From positions 146,659,206 through 146,723,205 of the forward strand of contig CM075650.1 in the NCBI GenBank assembly GCA_037953625.1: a DNA stretch of 64,000 bases, written 5' to 3'. Numbering within the stretch: position 1 is the stretch's first letter; every line of letters begins with the position of its first letter. Source of the stretch: Crotalaria pallida (lineage: Eukaryota; Streptophyta; Magnoliopsida; Fabales; Fabaceae). A program made the position numbers and the translations under genes. Below, in pieces: positions 47,561-59,200 of this stretch. The notes below the pieces were generated by a model. That model was given only the letters and a program-made list of their open reading frames with translations. It was not told where the DNA came from and made no database searches.

Positions 47561-48159
47561 ATCAAGGAAAAATCATAGTTATTTGACACATGTTGAAGTG
47601 AAAAAATATATTTGTAATGACCAATAAAAACATGTTGAATTGAAAATTAAAAATGTAAATAAACAAAACAAAAACCAATTGTACTTCCAACTTCTAAAGT
47701 TTAGACACGACTTAAGAACATCTATTTGAAAAGAACCATGGACAAACTTATATATGAGAAGCAAAATACTTAAAAGAGAAAAAGATCTTTATCCTTACAT
47801 CACCGGCGAGAACACGTTACCTTTAGTTGCCTCAAGCATTTTGAAGGCAGCCACCTTCATTAAATGTTTGTCTCCTTAATATTTCTTATTTTTGTGATTT
47901 TCTACCATCTTTGTGGTCGGGAGTATTTCCTCAATCGTTAAATGGGACGAAGGCCGGGAGTATTCCCTCAATCCTAAATCTAAAATTTTTATGAGAAATT
48001 TACATCCTCATGAAGGTAGTTTAATTTTGTTAGTAACATTCAAATTGTACAAATTTAATATACTTATTTGAAACTACCTCTAAAGATATTATTGACATTT
48101 TAAAAGGTGCTGATTTAATTGAAATATTTTTTAAAAGAAGTTTTTTTTATAAGCGTTTT

Positions 48160-49227
48160 TTGGAAAAGGTAATTAAGTTTTATTAGAAATTGAAATGAGT
48201 TTATGCAAATTGGAAAAATAAAACTATAGATACAGATGGATAAATATATATGGATTAAATGATAATTTTTTACTTTAACATTTTGAATGAATCTTTTTAG
48301 TTGAAATTTCACACACATTGACAAATTCTAGCTAAATATTTTGGATATATATATTTTTATTAGACTTTTTTTACTATTTTTTTACCTATATTTTTTTTTT
48401 ATATTTCTATTAGTCTTGTTTAATGATATTGTGTAGTGCATTAGATATATATATATATATATATATATTATTTTTTAAAAATAATTTTTTATTCAGATTT
48501 AATATTTTTTTACCCTTAACTAACGGGGTTTGGTTCAGTTGGTGTAAGACCTCAACTGAAATCTTGGGATTGAGACACGAGTGCTAGTAGCCTCGTGTTC
48601 GATTCCCACTAAAAACATTCAGTCACACAGCTCGCTCCGGATTAGTCTCAAGGACTCCATACCGGTGGTTCAGCAAGGAATACACACAAAAAAAAAATTA
48701 CCCTTAATATTGATTGATAACATTTTTTATAAATGTGTAGTAAAGAATACAATAATATATAGCAAAATATTTATTAATTTTTTTATAAGCAAATTTTGGA
48801 ATGTGGTAATAATTAAGTTTTATTATAAATTGAAATGATCTCATGCAAATTAAACAAAAACTATAAATATAGTTTCATTAACGAAAAAATTATAGATATA
48901 GATAGATAGATAAAGATGAATAATTAACATGTTAATTTTTTATGTTAATATTTTGAATAAAACTTTTTAGTTGAAATTTCACATGTGTTGATACTTTCTT
49001 GTTAAAATATTTCGGATGTGTATATATTTTTATTAGACTTTTCTTTTATTATTTTGCTTAATTTATATTTTTCTATCATTTTTATTAGTTTCGTTTAACG
49101 ATATTATGTAATGCATTATATATAAAGTATCTTTTTTAAAAAATAGTTTTTTATTTAAATTTAACATTTTTTACCCTTAATATTGATTGATCACATTTAT
49201 TATAAATATGTAGTGAAGAATACAATA

Positions 49228-49235
<8 letters not shown>
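48160..49235. repeat. Tandem duplication of about 460-600 bp, SINE in first copy
   Basis: The segment at about 48160-48780 matches about 48780-49235 in direct orientation, for example AATTAAGTTTTATTA, TTTTTAGTTGAAATTTCACA and TTTTACCCTTAA(TATTGATTGA). The first copy is longer because a SINE (48520-48697) interrupts it. It is non-coding and AT-rich, with (AT)n runs at about 48446 and 49225. Confidence 0.8.
48520..48697 (+). mobile_element. tRNA-derived SINE, perfect 10-bp TSD
   Basis: The A box is TGGTTCAGTTGG and the B box GTGTTCGATTCCC, with a body like that of the SINE at 22788-23001 and an A-tail. TTACCCTTAA flanks both ends (48510-48519 and 48698-48707). Confidence 0.88.
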
Positions 49236-49258
<23 letters not shown>

Positions 49259-49452
49259 AAATGAAAAAATTAGAAATGATATGGACGGATGTGATTTACT
49301 TGCAATGGATGGCTGCGATTAGAAAAGAAATTAGGAGGAAAAAACTATCATTTGGAGGGAAAGTAAGATTAACCCCCAACTTCTCCTATTTTATAATATG
49401 TTGATGATGACTATTATTAATTATTAATATTGTGTTTCTAAGAAAACATGAT

Positions 49453-49574
49453 GGGCGGTTATGATTTAATCTAATAAAATATGATGGACGGCTAAGATTA
49501 AAAGATACAAAACGGGCGGTTATGATTTAATCTAATAAAATATGATGGACGACTAAGATTAAAAGATACAAAAC
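49453..49574. repeat. 62-bp tandem duplication
   Basis: Two almost identical copies begin GGGCGGTTATGATTTAATC and end AAAGATACAAAAC, differing at a single GACGGC/GACGAC site. Related phrases (ATGGACGGATGTGATT) occur just upstream at 49280. Confidence 0.85.
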
Positions 49575-49876
49575 ACACACTTAATGATGGATTTATGAGA
49601 GAAATACACCATTAGGAGGGAAAATAGGTGTTTTAGGAGGGAAATCTTTTTTGCCCTTCTACTTCTCCAATTTTAATATATGTTGATTAGAACTCGAGCT
49701 CAGCTAATAATTTGATGACAAAATTGTTTCTTTGGTCTATTAAAATTATTTATTTGTTTTAAAATAGTTCTTCAAGTTTTTTTTTAAATGCCTTTCAAAT
49801 TTATTTAAAGGAAAAAAACTAAAAAGGGCATTTTGGACACGTGAGAGGAACGTGGCAATCGTAGGAACAAACCAGC

Positions 49877-50425
49877 TGTGATGTCCAAGATGGGAGGCAC
49901 CACATGAGGTGTTTGGGGGTTGTTGCAGCTGACGAGGGTGATCCCGGTCCTACGTATCCCATGAGAGGGGAATCAAGCCACACGTAGTTCTTAGGTTTAG
50001 AGAGAGACATAACTTAGCCCCTAGGGAGAGGAAGATATATATAGGAGAGAGCTGGTTGCCCTAATGGGCTTGTTTGAGGCCCAAGTAGGGCTAGCCTGTA
50101 ATGAGCTATGAGTGGATGAGCTGTCCTTATGGATAAGGAGGGAAGACGTCATCATGTCCTTGGTGTCGGACCTTGGGTGGTGTCGGACCAAGAGGTCGGA
50201 CCTTGGGTGGAGCATGAGGTCGGACCGTATCTGGTGTCTGTTCGGCCGTTGAGCCTTGAGCTCGGCCCAGAGCACAGAGGGGTGAGAGCAATGATATCGG
50301 CCCGTGTCTGATGTCTGTTCGGCCGTTGAGCCTTGAGCTCGGCCAAACATACAGAGGGCCAGCTGAAGGGTCCTCAGGTCCTGCGTGAGGGCCACGTGGA
50401 GCTCGGCTAGACCGAGTCCACCACA
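49877..50425 (-). repeat. 3' LTR of the non-autonomous element
   Basis: On the minus strand it starts TGTGGTGGACTCGG and ends GGACATCACA. It differs from the other LTR at about a dozen positions, mostly transitions, plus one indel. The long open frames on both strands recur in both LTRs and are not genes. Confidence 0.9.
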
Positions 50426-50440
50426 TAAGCCCCCCAGCTC
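50426..50440 (-). other. Polypurine tract of the non-autonomous element
   Basis: The minus strand reads GAGCTGGGGGGCTTA directly before the LTR. The junction phrase (CCACATAAGCCCCCC on the plus strand) recurs at about 50520 and 50709 with small changes. Confidence 0.65.
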
Positions 50441-50941
50441 GGTCAAGGCTATTTGAGCCTTGCTCCGAGGTCTTGGTTCAGGTCCTTTTCCCAAGTCCAC
50501 CACGTAAGCAGCCGAGTCCACCACATAAGCCCCCCAGCTCGGCGAGACTTTGTGAGTCTCGAGCCGAGCTAGGAGAAAGAAGGCATAGCACTAAGCATCA
50601 TAGCACTAAGTACCCCCCACCTTCTAGGAAGGGTTTGAGTACTAGTTCACAATCATGTGCTCAAGGCTAGCAAAGGATAGCAAGGCGGGTTAGGAGAAGT
50701 CGATCCGCCACATAAGCCCCCCAACTCGGGAAGAGTCGTAGAGACTCTGTGCCGAGTTGAGGTCCTTTCTGCGTCCGTCAGATCAGTGCTGAGTTGGCAA
50801 TGAGGTAGAAACATGCTTGCAGGCGTGGCCTTCCGCTCGGAAGAGTGTTGCGAATGGTTGATAGTGCTCGTTTGTGCTCGGATGATAAAACTGAAAGAGT
50901 ATCCCGGTCTCGAACCGAGTTCCCGCGGGGGGATCTGCCAG

Positions 50942-51197
50942 AAGCTCGGTGAGGCTCATCTCGAACCGAGTACAAGCTCGGTGAGGAACATCTCGAACCG
51001 AGTGCAAGCTCAGTGAGGCTCATCTCGAACCGAGAGCAAGCTCGGTGAGGTACATCTCTAACCGAGGTACAAGCTCGGTGAGGCTCATCTCGAACCGAGA
51101 GCAAGCTCGGTGAGGTACATCTCTAACCGAGGTACAAGCTCGGTGAGGTACATCTCCAACCGAGGTACAAGCTCGGTGAGGAACATCTCGAACCGAG
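50942..51197. repeat. Minisatellite of 32-33 bp, eight copies
   Basis: Each unit begins AAGCTCGGTGAGG, continues with CATCTCGAACCGAG or a close form, and ends in two or three variable bases. Variants alternate (AACATCTCG, GTACATCTC), which suggests several rounds of duplication. GCTCGGT and ACCGAG make each unit partly self-complementary. Confidence 0.92.
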
Positions 51198-51629
51198 TTC
51201 CCGCGGCGGGAGTTCCAGAATGGATTTGGGGATGCTCCGAGATGAGGGTGATGAAGTTATGAGTGTAGTCATATGAACAGATTCCTTGTGGATGGGAGAG
51301 AAGTAGCGTTAATTTCTTCATCCATGCTGTTAATTAACCGCAACTGCTGAGTTTCTCGGAATTCGAGAAGTCGGACAAAATCTCACGAGTTGTCGGGAGT
51401 GTTTCTCCCCTTTACTTTTCAAAACCTTTGATTCGAGAACAACAGCGCCAGGGGCAAGCATGCAAAGCAAGGAATCGCCGAGCAAGGTCGTGGTGTCTGT
51501 GCAAAAGAGCTTAGGAAACGCCAAGCTGTAGGCGAACCGACGAGCTTGTCAAGGCTCACAGGGGACCTCTATCAAAGCAGAAGGCGGAGAGGAATGCAGA
51601 GGTGAAGAAAGTGCAGTCCATAAAATATT

Positions 51630-51986
51630 GGCCGAGAATGCCTCTCTGACCTAGAGAAGTCGGCAGACAACATCTTTGACACCTTCGGGAATGCTTTGAG
51701 TCAGATTAATATCCTCAACCCCGACCTTCGCCTCAAGGTGTTCAGGGTTGAAGACGGCATGCTGATGGATTACAACAACAACAATGCCGAGGTTGATAAC
51801 TCGGCTGACAACCTGCCTGCCCCCCTTGCCGAGAAGGAGAAAGAGATTTTTGATCGTTGTTTTAGACCCGATGAGGGTTGTGCTCTGCATGCGGTAAGGA
51901 GAGCTCGGATCCTGCACCGTTCGCCGAGGACAGTGAACTTCCAATGCAAGTTGTTGCACATAGGATGTGGTTGTTTAAACCTTTGA
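51630..51986 (+). CDS. Possible extra ORF antisense to the element, likely remnant
   Basis: One plus-strand frame stays open from about 51630 to 51986 and reads like a true protein, with LEKSADNIFDTFGNALSQ, then INILNPDLRLKVFRVEDGML, and LPAPLAEKEKEIFDRCF. There is no ATG near its start, so it is a fragment. It is antisense to the retrotransposon and lies about 1.2 kb inside the 3' LTR. Extra ORFs, including antisense ones between pol and the 3' LTR, are known in plant Ty3/gypsy elements. The NPDL...VF.VEDG pattern reminds me of the C-terminal part of proteins labelled putative gypsy-type transposon. That resemblance is from memory of the pattern and is not tested. Confidence 0.35.
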   Translation, partial: GRECLSDLEKSADNIFDTFGNALSQINILNPDLRLKVFRVEDGMLMDYNNNNAEVDNSADNLPAPLAEKEKEIFDRCFRPDEGCALHAVRRARILHRSPRTVNFQCKLLHIGCGCLNL

Positions 51987-52334
51987 CTTCGGACGACTCC
52001 CCCTGACCAGTACAGTAACTTATGAGTTTTCCTCTGAAAAAAGGTACTGTATATAAGTGAATGCGGTAGGGAAATCGGATGCTATCCTCGGCCCCAGTGT
52101 AAAAGAGGTTGCTGAGTGAAGTTATGTGAAAACATTTCACAGCAAGCTGTACTTTACCGGGTGTCCCTTGTACCCTGAGCTTATAAGCCGATCTCGGAAG
52201 ATGTTCGCTGTATATAAGCACCGTGCAACATTTAGGTGGCTAACGCTAAATGAGAGGATTGGTACGTACGCACTGTCTGTAGCACTAGTACCGACTTGTA
52301 TGCATGAATGCATGTAAGTGCGATGACAGGGGGG

Positions 52335-52566
52335 ACCGTACTACCACAAAGGTAGGGTCGAGATGATAACAGCTCGGTAGAAACATGAATTGACCGTTCT
52401 ACCACAAAGGTAGGGTCGAGATGATAACAGCTCGGTAGGAGCATGAATTGACCGTTCTACCGCAAAGGTAGGGTCGAGATGATAACAGCTCGGTAGGAGC
52501 ATGAATTGATCGTTCTACCACAAAGGTAGGGTCGAGATGATAACAGCTCGGTGGGAGCATGAATAA
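52335..52566. repeat. 58-bp minisatellite, four copies
   Basis: Units start at 52335, 52393, 52451 and 52509 and contain CTACCACAAAGGTAGGGTCG, in which CTACC and GGTAG are complementary. Degenerate copies keyed to CAGCTCGGCAGATCAGATA continue to about 52690. Confidence 0.92.
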
Positions 52567-53860
52567 TAGTAGATCGGCCGATCAGATAGAAACATGAATC
52601 CGAGAAAATAATAGCAGTTCGGCGGATCAGATATAAACATAAGTTAGAGAGAATAATAGCAGCTCGGCAGATCAGATATAATCATGAAATAAAGAGAATA
52701 ATAGTGGCTCGGCCTCCCTTTTCGATAAACCGCGCAATTTGAAATAGAGAATCTCCGAGCTTAGAAATAAGCATGAACTAAGAAATAATATATGCCTTTG
52801 GAATTGTTCACCTTCGAGAAGCCGTGGTGGTCCTGTGAAAACCAAAGGAGATCCAAGCCGAGATGAAAAGTGGAGCCAATAAGATAATAGAGGAAAACAT
52901 AGCAGCTCGTCCAAAAAAGATCCAAGCCGAGATGAGAATAGAGATCGTAAGATGGCTTCATTCAAAAATAGAGACAGCCGTAGCACCTCGGCCTTCCTTT
53001 TTTCGACCATCCTTTTCCCTGAACCTTACATTACATGTAAAATAATAGTAATCAGTGATCGTCGTTAAATTTGACGATTCATGATAATATATGGTAATTA
53101 AATAACAACAATGAGGATTGTTGGTAGGCAAGAATAAAACACCGACATAAGAGCAAGATGATTCGAGCAAGTCATACGCAACAGATATGAAAGCGACAAA
53201 TATTGAAATTTAAGATGTTGTTCAACAAGATAGTATTGTCCACGAAGAGATGCACGATTTCAAGTATATCACACTCCATAATAGAAGACATTTATAAACA
53301 TGTCAACAAACCAGATGAGAGCATTTAATTCGTGAGAAACGACAACAGGAGAGGTAACGGAAATCAAATATTATCATACTATCACAACAGAAGAGGCAGA
53401 GATTTAAGGACATTTAACAGCCAGAAGATTTGGTTAACAGTACGTCACGTAGCAACATGTAGAATATCAAAAAACAAGCACCAAGTAGAGAAACTATAAG
53501 GAAGCAAGTATTAAAGGCATGTGTCAGAAATAGTGCACCAGGTAAACCAATATCAAGAAGCATGCAAAGTAAACACATAGAAAGGCGATGAGATAGGAAA
53601 ATAACATGGGAACTAGGATTTATTCCCTGATTCAGATGAGGAGAGGGATGTCGGGTTGAAGTATTTAGGATTGAAGTATGTCGGGTTAGGAGTATGCAGT
53701 CCGTCCTTTTCGAATGGGCTTTGTTGAGCTTTGAGGTCCGATCTCCGTTTTCCTTAGTGTGATGTCGAGCGAGGGAAACTAGCAGAATAGTCGTCATACT
53801 CGGATTAAGAGATCGGCTCGAGTGTGAAACACTGTGCGAGTCTTCCGAAATTATCTTGTA

Positions 53861-53992
53861 AATCCGAGGAGAGAAGAGTAAACTCGGATTATGATTTTCG
53901 AAATCATGTGAATCCGAGGAGAAAAGAGTGAACTCGGATTATGATTTTCGAAATCATGTAAATCCGAGGGGAGAAGAGTGAACTCAGATTAT
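53861..53992. repeat. 50-bp tandem repeat, about 2.6 copies
   Basis: Units begin AATCCGAGGAGAGAAGAG at 53861, 53911 and 53961. Each carries the palindrome TGATTTTCGAAATCA, and AATCCGAG faces CTCGGATT within the unit. Confidence 0.9.
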
Positions 53993-55185
53993 GTGACAAA
54001 GTTTGATTGTCGTAAATAATATTTGATGACATTAACAGGCGAAGATATACTTTTGACCAATGTGAATCATGCATCAAAATAATGACGTGTAATAATAAAA
54101 ATAATTTGCAAGACTTGATATAGAACACTACCCTGATATAGGAATGAGTATTGAGTTGTTGGGCCCATGGTACGTTGATAGCCCAATCCTCTCCTCTTTA
54201 TTTCTTTCTTTTTCTTCTTTGATGATTTTTTTTATAGAATTGGGCTTGTTGGCCCGCTTTTTTTTTTATTTTTTTTGTTTTTTTTGGGCCATTGGCCCGC
54301 TAGGGCTGGAACCCTAATGCAGCACCCGCTGCTGCGTGTTGACGCTGCTGCCTTCGAGTGTTGTGGCGTCGGAGGCAAGCATGAACCCAAGATACAGCAG
54401 TAGCGGCCAGCACAGACCTAAGCGATGGAGATGAGGGTGTTGCCGGGAACGGCGAGAACTGGGAGCAAGAAGAACCGCGGTGAGTTTGAGCGACGGCGGT
54501 GGTTCCTTCCTTGCTGGTTCGAGGACCCCTTCTTTGGTTCGGAAATCGTGAAGAGAACTCGCGAAGGGATGGAAAGAGGAGGTGAAACGCGAAGGCTTGG
54601 CGGCGGAGACCGTTGCCGCTTCTTCTTCCTCGCGATACGATCGCCGTGGCGTCGACGAGGGAAGGCGAGCATCAGCGAGGAGGTGGCGACTTGGAGGAGA
54701 TCAGAGGACGAGGATTAGAAGACGGCGGAGGTAGTGAGATCGCGATTCAAGGTCGTGCCTGGATCTGGATTTTGATTTGGGCCACTGAGGAGAAGAAGTC
54801 GCGCCGGGCGATGGAGGCAACCAGCAGCGGCGACGACAGTCCAGATCAGTGAAGGTTGGGACGTCGGTCCAGATCTGTGAAGGTTGGGGCGTTTAACCTT
54901 TGCTGCCATGGAGATCTGTGAAGGATGATGACGGGAGCAGTCATCGATCTCCAACGCCCAAACACACCGGCGGTGAGGCAGACCCGAGCCACATCAGGAA
55001 GAGAGCAACGTGAAGCCGAGGACCACCCTCATCCTTGGGCATCTTGAACAAGGATACGATAGCCACCACGGGGCCGCCACGGTGGCCGTGAGTCGCCCCG
55101 GCCTGGATTTTTATTCTTTTTTTTTATTTTTTATATTTTTTTCTTTTTTGGTTGAATTTGTGGGTGGAAATCGAAGTTTATCGTT

Positions 55186-55201
55186 CCCACAGACGGCGCC
55201 A
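55186..55201 (-). other. Primer binding site of the non-autonomous element
   Basis: On the minus strand TGGCGCCGTCTGTGGG follows the LTR after one T. It starts with TGG, the complement of a tRNA CCA end. Which tRNA is used is not assigned. Confidence 0.75.
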
Positions 55202-55202
55202 A

Positions 55203-55750
55203 TGTGATGTCCAAGATGGGAGGCACCACATGAGGTGTTTGGGGGTTGTTGCAGCTGACGAGGGTGACCCCGGTCCTACGTATCCCATGAGAGGGGAATC
55301 AAGCCACACGTAGTTCTTAGGTTTAGAGAGAGACATACCTTAGCCCCTAGGGAGAGGGGATATATATAGGAGAGAGCTGGTTGCCCTAATGGGCTTATTT
55401 GAGGCCCAAGTAGGGCCAGCCTGTAATGAGCTATGAGTGGATGAGCTGTCTTTATGGATAAGGAGGGAAGACGTCATCATGTCCTTGGTGTCGGACCTTG
55501 GGTGGTGTCGGATCAGGAGGTCGGACCTTGGGTGGAGCATGAGGTCGGACCGTATCTGGTGTCTGTTCGGCCGTTGAGCCTTGAGCTCGGCCCAGAGCAC
55601 AGAGGGGTGAGAGCAATGATATCGGTCCGTGTCTGATGTCTGTTCGGCCATTGAGCCTTGAGCTCGGCCAAGCATACAGAGGGCCAGCTGAAGGGTCCTC
55701 AGGTCCTGCGTGAGGGCCACGTGGAGCTCGGCTAGACCGAGTCCACCACA
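55203..55750 (-). repeat. 5' LTR of the non-autonomous element
   Basis: This direct copy of 49877-50425 is flanked outside by CCGGC. It is adjacent to the primer binding site, which fixes it as the 5' LTR on the minus strand. Confidence 0.9.
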
Positions 55751-56286
55751 CCGGCCGAGCCACGGAGTTGCCTTTTCGTCTCAAACTCAAATTAAGGGGG
55801 AAATTATCGACCGGCCACATCACACCATTAGATGTATTATTAATTAATTAAAAATATAAATATTTAATAAAATCAAGAGTGTAAATGTGTTCGGGACCAT
55901 TCGTCCGGATCCACATAATAATTCTTCCAAATTAAGACCCCCACTGTGTGTAGTTTTATACGTAACTGTGTAGTTTTAGTATTTGTATCATGTTTCATAA
56001 GTGTTGTTTTTTTATAAATACAATATATAATTAATGCTATTTTTTTAAACACACTCTTATTTATTACACTTTTAATACTTTTCTCTCTTTTCAATAATAA
56101 TTATATAAGATTAATTAAAATACAACAAAGGTTATACCATTTAAGCATTTCTTAAAATCCGTGACATATCAAACCGGTGGGTGTACAGTACTAGGTAGGA
56201 TAGATACTACTAGGATCTATCTACATTGTTCCTAACGTAAAGTAAACCTCGGTGCTTTCGACACACAACGCCACCAACCAAAACAA
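55751..56286. other. Spacer and 5' region of the glyoxalase II gene
   Basis: This AT-rich region has no separate gene. A TATA box for the downstream gene is not obvious. The leader probably starts near 56230. Confidence 0.4.
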
Positions 56287-59200
56287 TGAAAATCTATCAC
56301 GTTCCATGTCTGCAAGACAACTACTCCTACTTGTATAACTCTATTTTATTTCATGTCATTCTTCTTCTTTGCAATCCTAACCAAAAATCATAATTATTAT
56401 TATGTTGGCTCTCTGAGTATTTTCCATTTCTTTACCAATACTAATAGTTTAAATTTGGATATGAAGGATCGTGGATGAGAGCACCAAAGATGCTGCAGTG
56501 GTAGACCCTGCTGAGCCTGAGAAGGTTCTTCAAGCTGCCAATTCCCATGGTCTCAATCTCAAGCTCGTCCTCACCACCCATCATCACTGGTTCTCCAACT
56601 ATTTTTCACTTTTTTATTTATTCCTTTTCAATATTCCTAGTTTACTATAGTTTCTCTATTTGACTCCTTATGTTGAATCCTTGAATTTGTTTAGTTTCTC
56701 TATGGACCCTTTTTAGGCTTTTAGATGTTTTTAAGATTTTCTTTTTTTAAAAAAAAGTGATTTTTACAACAACAAAAAAAAAAGTGATTTCTTTGAGAAG
56801 CTGAAAAAATATAGATTCTCTTTAAAACTGATTTCAGCTTTTATTCAGCTTATGCTTCTTAGCAAACAGCTGAATCAAACAAGCGTGTAAATATCAGAAG
56901 TTATTTGGTGTTTCTTATAAAAAAGGGTTTTGTAACATGTTAATAAACCCATAATGAGTAAGTTTGCATCCGAATATAACATCAATTGCGAATGCAAACT
57001 TTCCCATTTTGCGTTTTTTAACATGTGTATTAGAGCACACGTCAGAAAAACCCATGAAAAAATTTATGGGAGTGAGAAAAGCTTAAATAGACGGAACAAT
57101 TACTCCCTCCGTTTCATATTTTTTGTCCTTTTAGCCTTTTTTTCTTTGTTTCATATCTTTTGTCCTTTTACAATTCCAATACATAAACATATTTTTCTTT
57201 CCAATTCTAACCTTTATTCAATCATTTCATTCTCTCCTCATTAATTCTATTTTTATCATCTCTCTCATCTCTAAATCACTATACATTAATTAATGGACAC
57301 ACTTACTAATAAACATTAAATACTACTACAATTTTCAATAAGGATTGATAAGGGCATTTTGGACAAACTATACATAATACTTACAATAATCAACACTTTC
57401 TTAATCTGTGTGCCCAAGTCCAAAAGGACAAAAGATATGAAAGGGAGGGAGTATTCAATTGGGCTGGTTTCCACCTTTCCAGTTTCCAGTTAGCTTTGCT
57501 CCTGTATTTATTATTTTTATTTTTTCACGTTGAATATTGATTATGATATTTATAAAATTGTTTATGATAGCCATTGTAAGTTATATAGCCTTCCATCAGC
57601 TTTGAAGCTTAGTAATTTGCATGCTAACCGCCAATTGGTAGTTAGAGATCTATCCTAAGATGTTTCTGTGCTCTACTTTTATTCATTTATTGTTTGAAAT
57701 CCCTGTAGTTTGGTGTGTTCGAGTTGTAGTTTGGTGTGTTCAAGTTGTTTACTAATTCCTGGCTGTTGTCACATGGATCAGCTGTTATGTATTGAATCAG
57801 TTAGTTTGCCAAGTGCTGACTTTATGAGAAAGAAAAAATGAACTGTATTTGGTTATCAACATCAAAAACTCGGTTGTTGATTATTGATGTGAGTTTGTAA
57901 ATTATTATTTTTTATTATATGACAGGGATCATGCTGGTGGAAATGAACAGATAAAGCAGTTGGTGCCTGGAATTAAGGTGTACGGTGGTTCAGTTGATAA
58001 TGTGAAGGGTTGCACTGATAAAGTTGAAAATGGGGATAAGGTGTCCCTTGGGGCTGATATTAATATATTGTCTCTTCACACACCTTGGTATGGGTATTGA
58101 ACTTTTCAATTGCATATTTTTGTTAGCCCCCTTCTCCCAATCTGAAATTCAGTTTACTAGGACTTAACTTTATAGCCGTACCTTCATTTCGTACGGAATA
58201 GTGTTCTGATAGTGCAATGCTGGAGCTTGGAAGAGATTTAAAGAAGTAATCAAGTTGTTAAATTCTAAGTATATTACTTGATTGCAGAGAATTGTAAACA
58301 TGGTTAATATTATTACAATCTTTAACTAAGGGACCTATAACTTTGTAATGTATTTTTCTTATCTGAAAGCTTTTTACTGAAGTATTTTGTTCTAATTGCT
58401 AAATTGTTGTTATGCTTAGTGCTCTCTTCCTGTCTTACCCTCCATTTGGGATATTTGACATGAAAGAAATGATTTCATTTCTAAATGAATTCTTGTATAA
58501 AAGTTGTTCAGAACGATAATAATTCAAGAATTTAACTCAATTTTGTGTGTAATATTTCATGATTTGTACATCTTACTACTTCTGATAGTTTCCTGTAAAT
58601 AATTTCATTTCATTTTAAATTATATTATATTATTCTTCCAAATGCAGGGTTAGAGTTTCATAGCTCTGCTTAATGCTTATATGTAAGCAAAACCAGCAGA
58701 TGCATTGAGTTTTGTTATAAGTCACCAAAAACGCATTACCTTGTTTCATTTTTGTTACTATTAGTTATTATTGGATCATATTCATGTTATTGCTAGGGGA
58801 TGTCTATAGTTGTTGAACCCAACTTTCATCCTCTCTCAAGACACATTTTCCTTCTTTTGTTAACATAAGCCATTTTTCTGACCTGCTCAGCCATACCAAA
58901 GGTCACATAAGCTATTTTGTTACTGGCAAAGAAGATGAGGACCCAGCTGTTTTTACTGGAGATACACTGGTAAGCTCACTTATCTGTCCTATTTTTTTGA
59001 CTTTTTCATTTTAATGAGTTCTCATGTAACACATGCAAAAGAAAAAAAGCTCTTGGGTAAGCACATAATAAATTTATATGCTCGAAGTCGGTGTATATGA
59101 CTTATCTTTTTGGCTCTCTCTCTTTCTCTGAACATTGTATGCATATGAAAATGATAAAGATGTCGTACTTTTAAGTCCTTAGATTTACTGTGTTAATTGA

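Larger units (their letters stand above)
49877..55750 (-). mobile_element. Non-autonomous LTR retrotransposon (LARD-like)
   Basis: The 5,874-bp element is bounded by 549- and 548-bp LTRs. The flanks are CCAGC on the left and CCGGC on the right, a target duplication with one transition. Orientation comes from the primer binding site, which reads TTGGCGCCGTCTGTGG on the minus strand next to the right LTR. A G-rich purine tract (GAGCTGGGGGGCTTA, minus strand) lies next to the left LTR. I find no protease, RT or integrase, so it must be moved by another element. The primer-site style suggests the Tat/Athila side of Ty3/gypsy, by resemblance only. It is GC-richer than its surroundings and full of tandem repeats. 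Confidence 0.88.

Noticed and set aside
43096..49600. CRISPR-like array among the repeats of 43-49 kb
   Set aside because: Units are contiguous tandem copies without unique spacers, and the setting is a plant genome.
50021..50524. Long open frames on both strands, repeated at 55340-55823
   Set aside because: They lie in the LTRs of the non-autonomous element, occur in several frames at once and show no domain. GC-rich sequence explains them.
50778..51104. ORF with a repeated RFEMSLTEL-type peptide on the minus strand
   Set aside because: It is the translation of the 32-33-bp minisatellite. Unit length varies between 32 and 33 bp, so the frame is not conserved between units.
54418..54954. 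GC-rich ORFs inside the non-autonomous element, possibly a captured gene
   Set aside because: Both strands and several frames are open, with Arg/Gly-rich low-complexity peptides. No domain is seen, so I could not support a capture.
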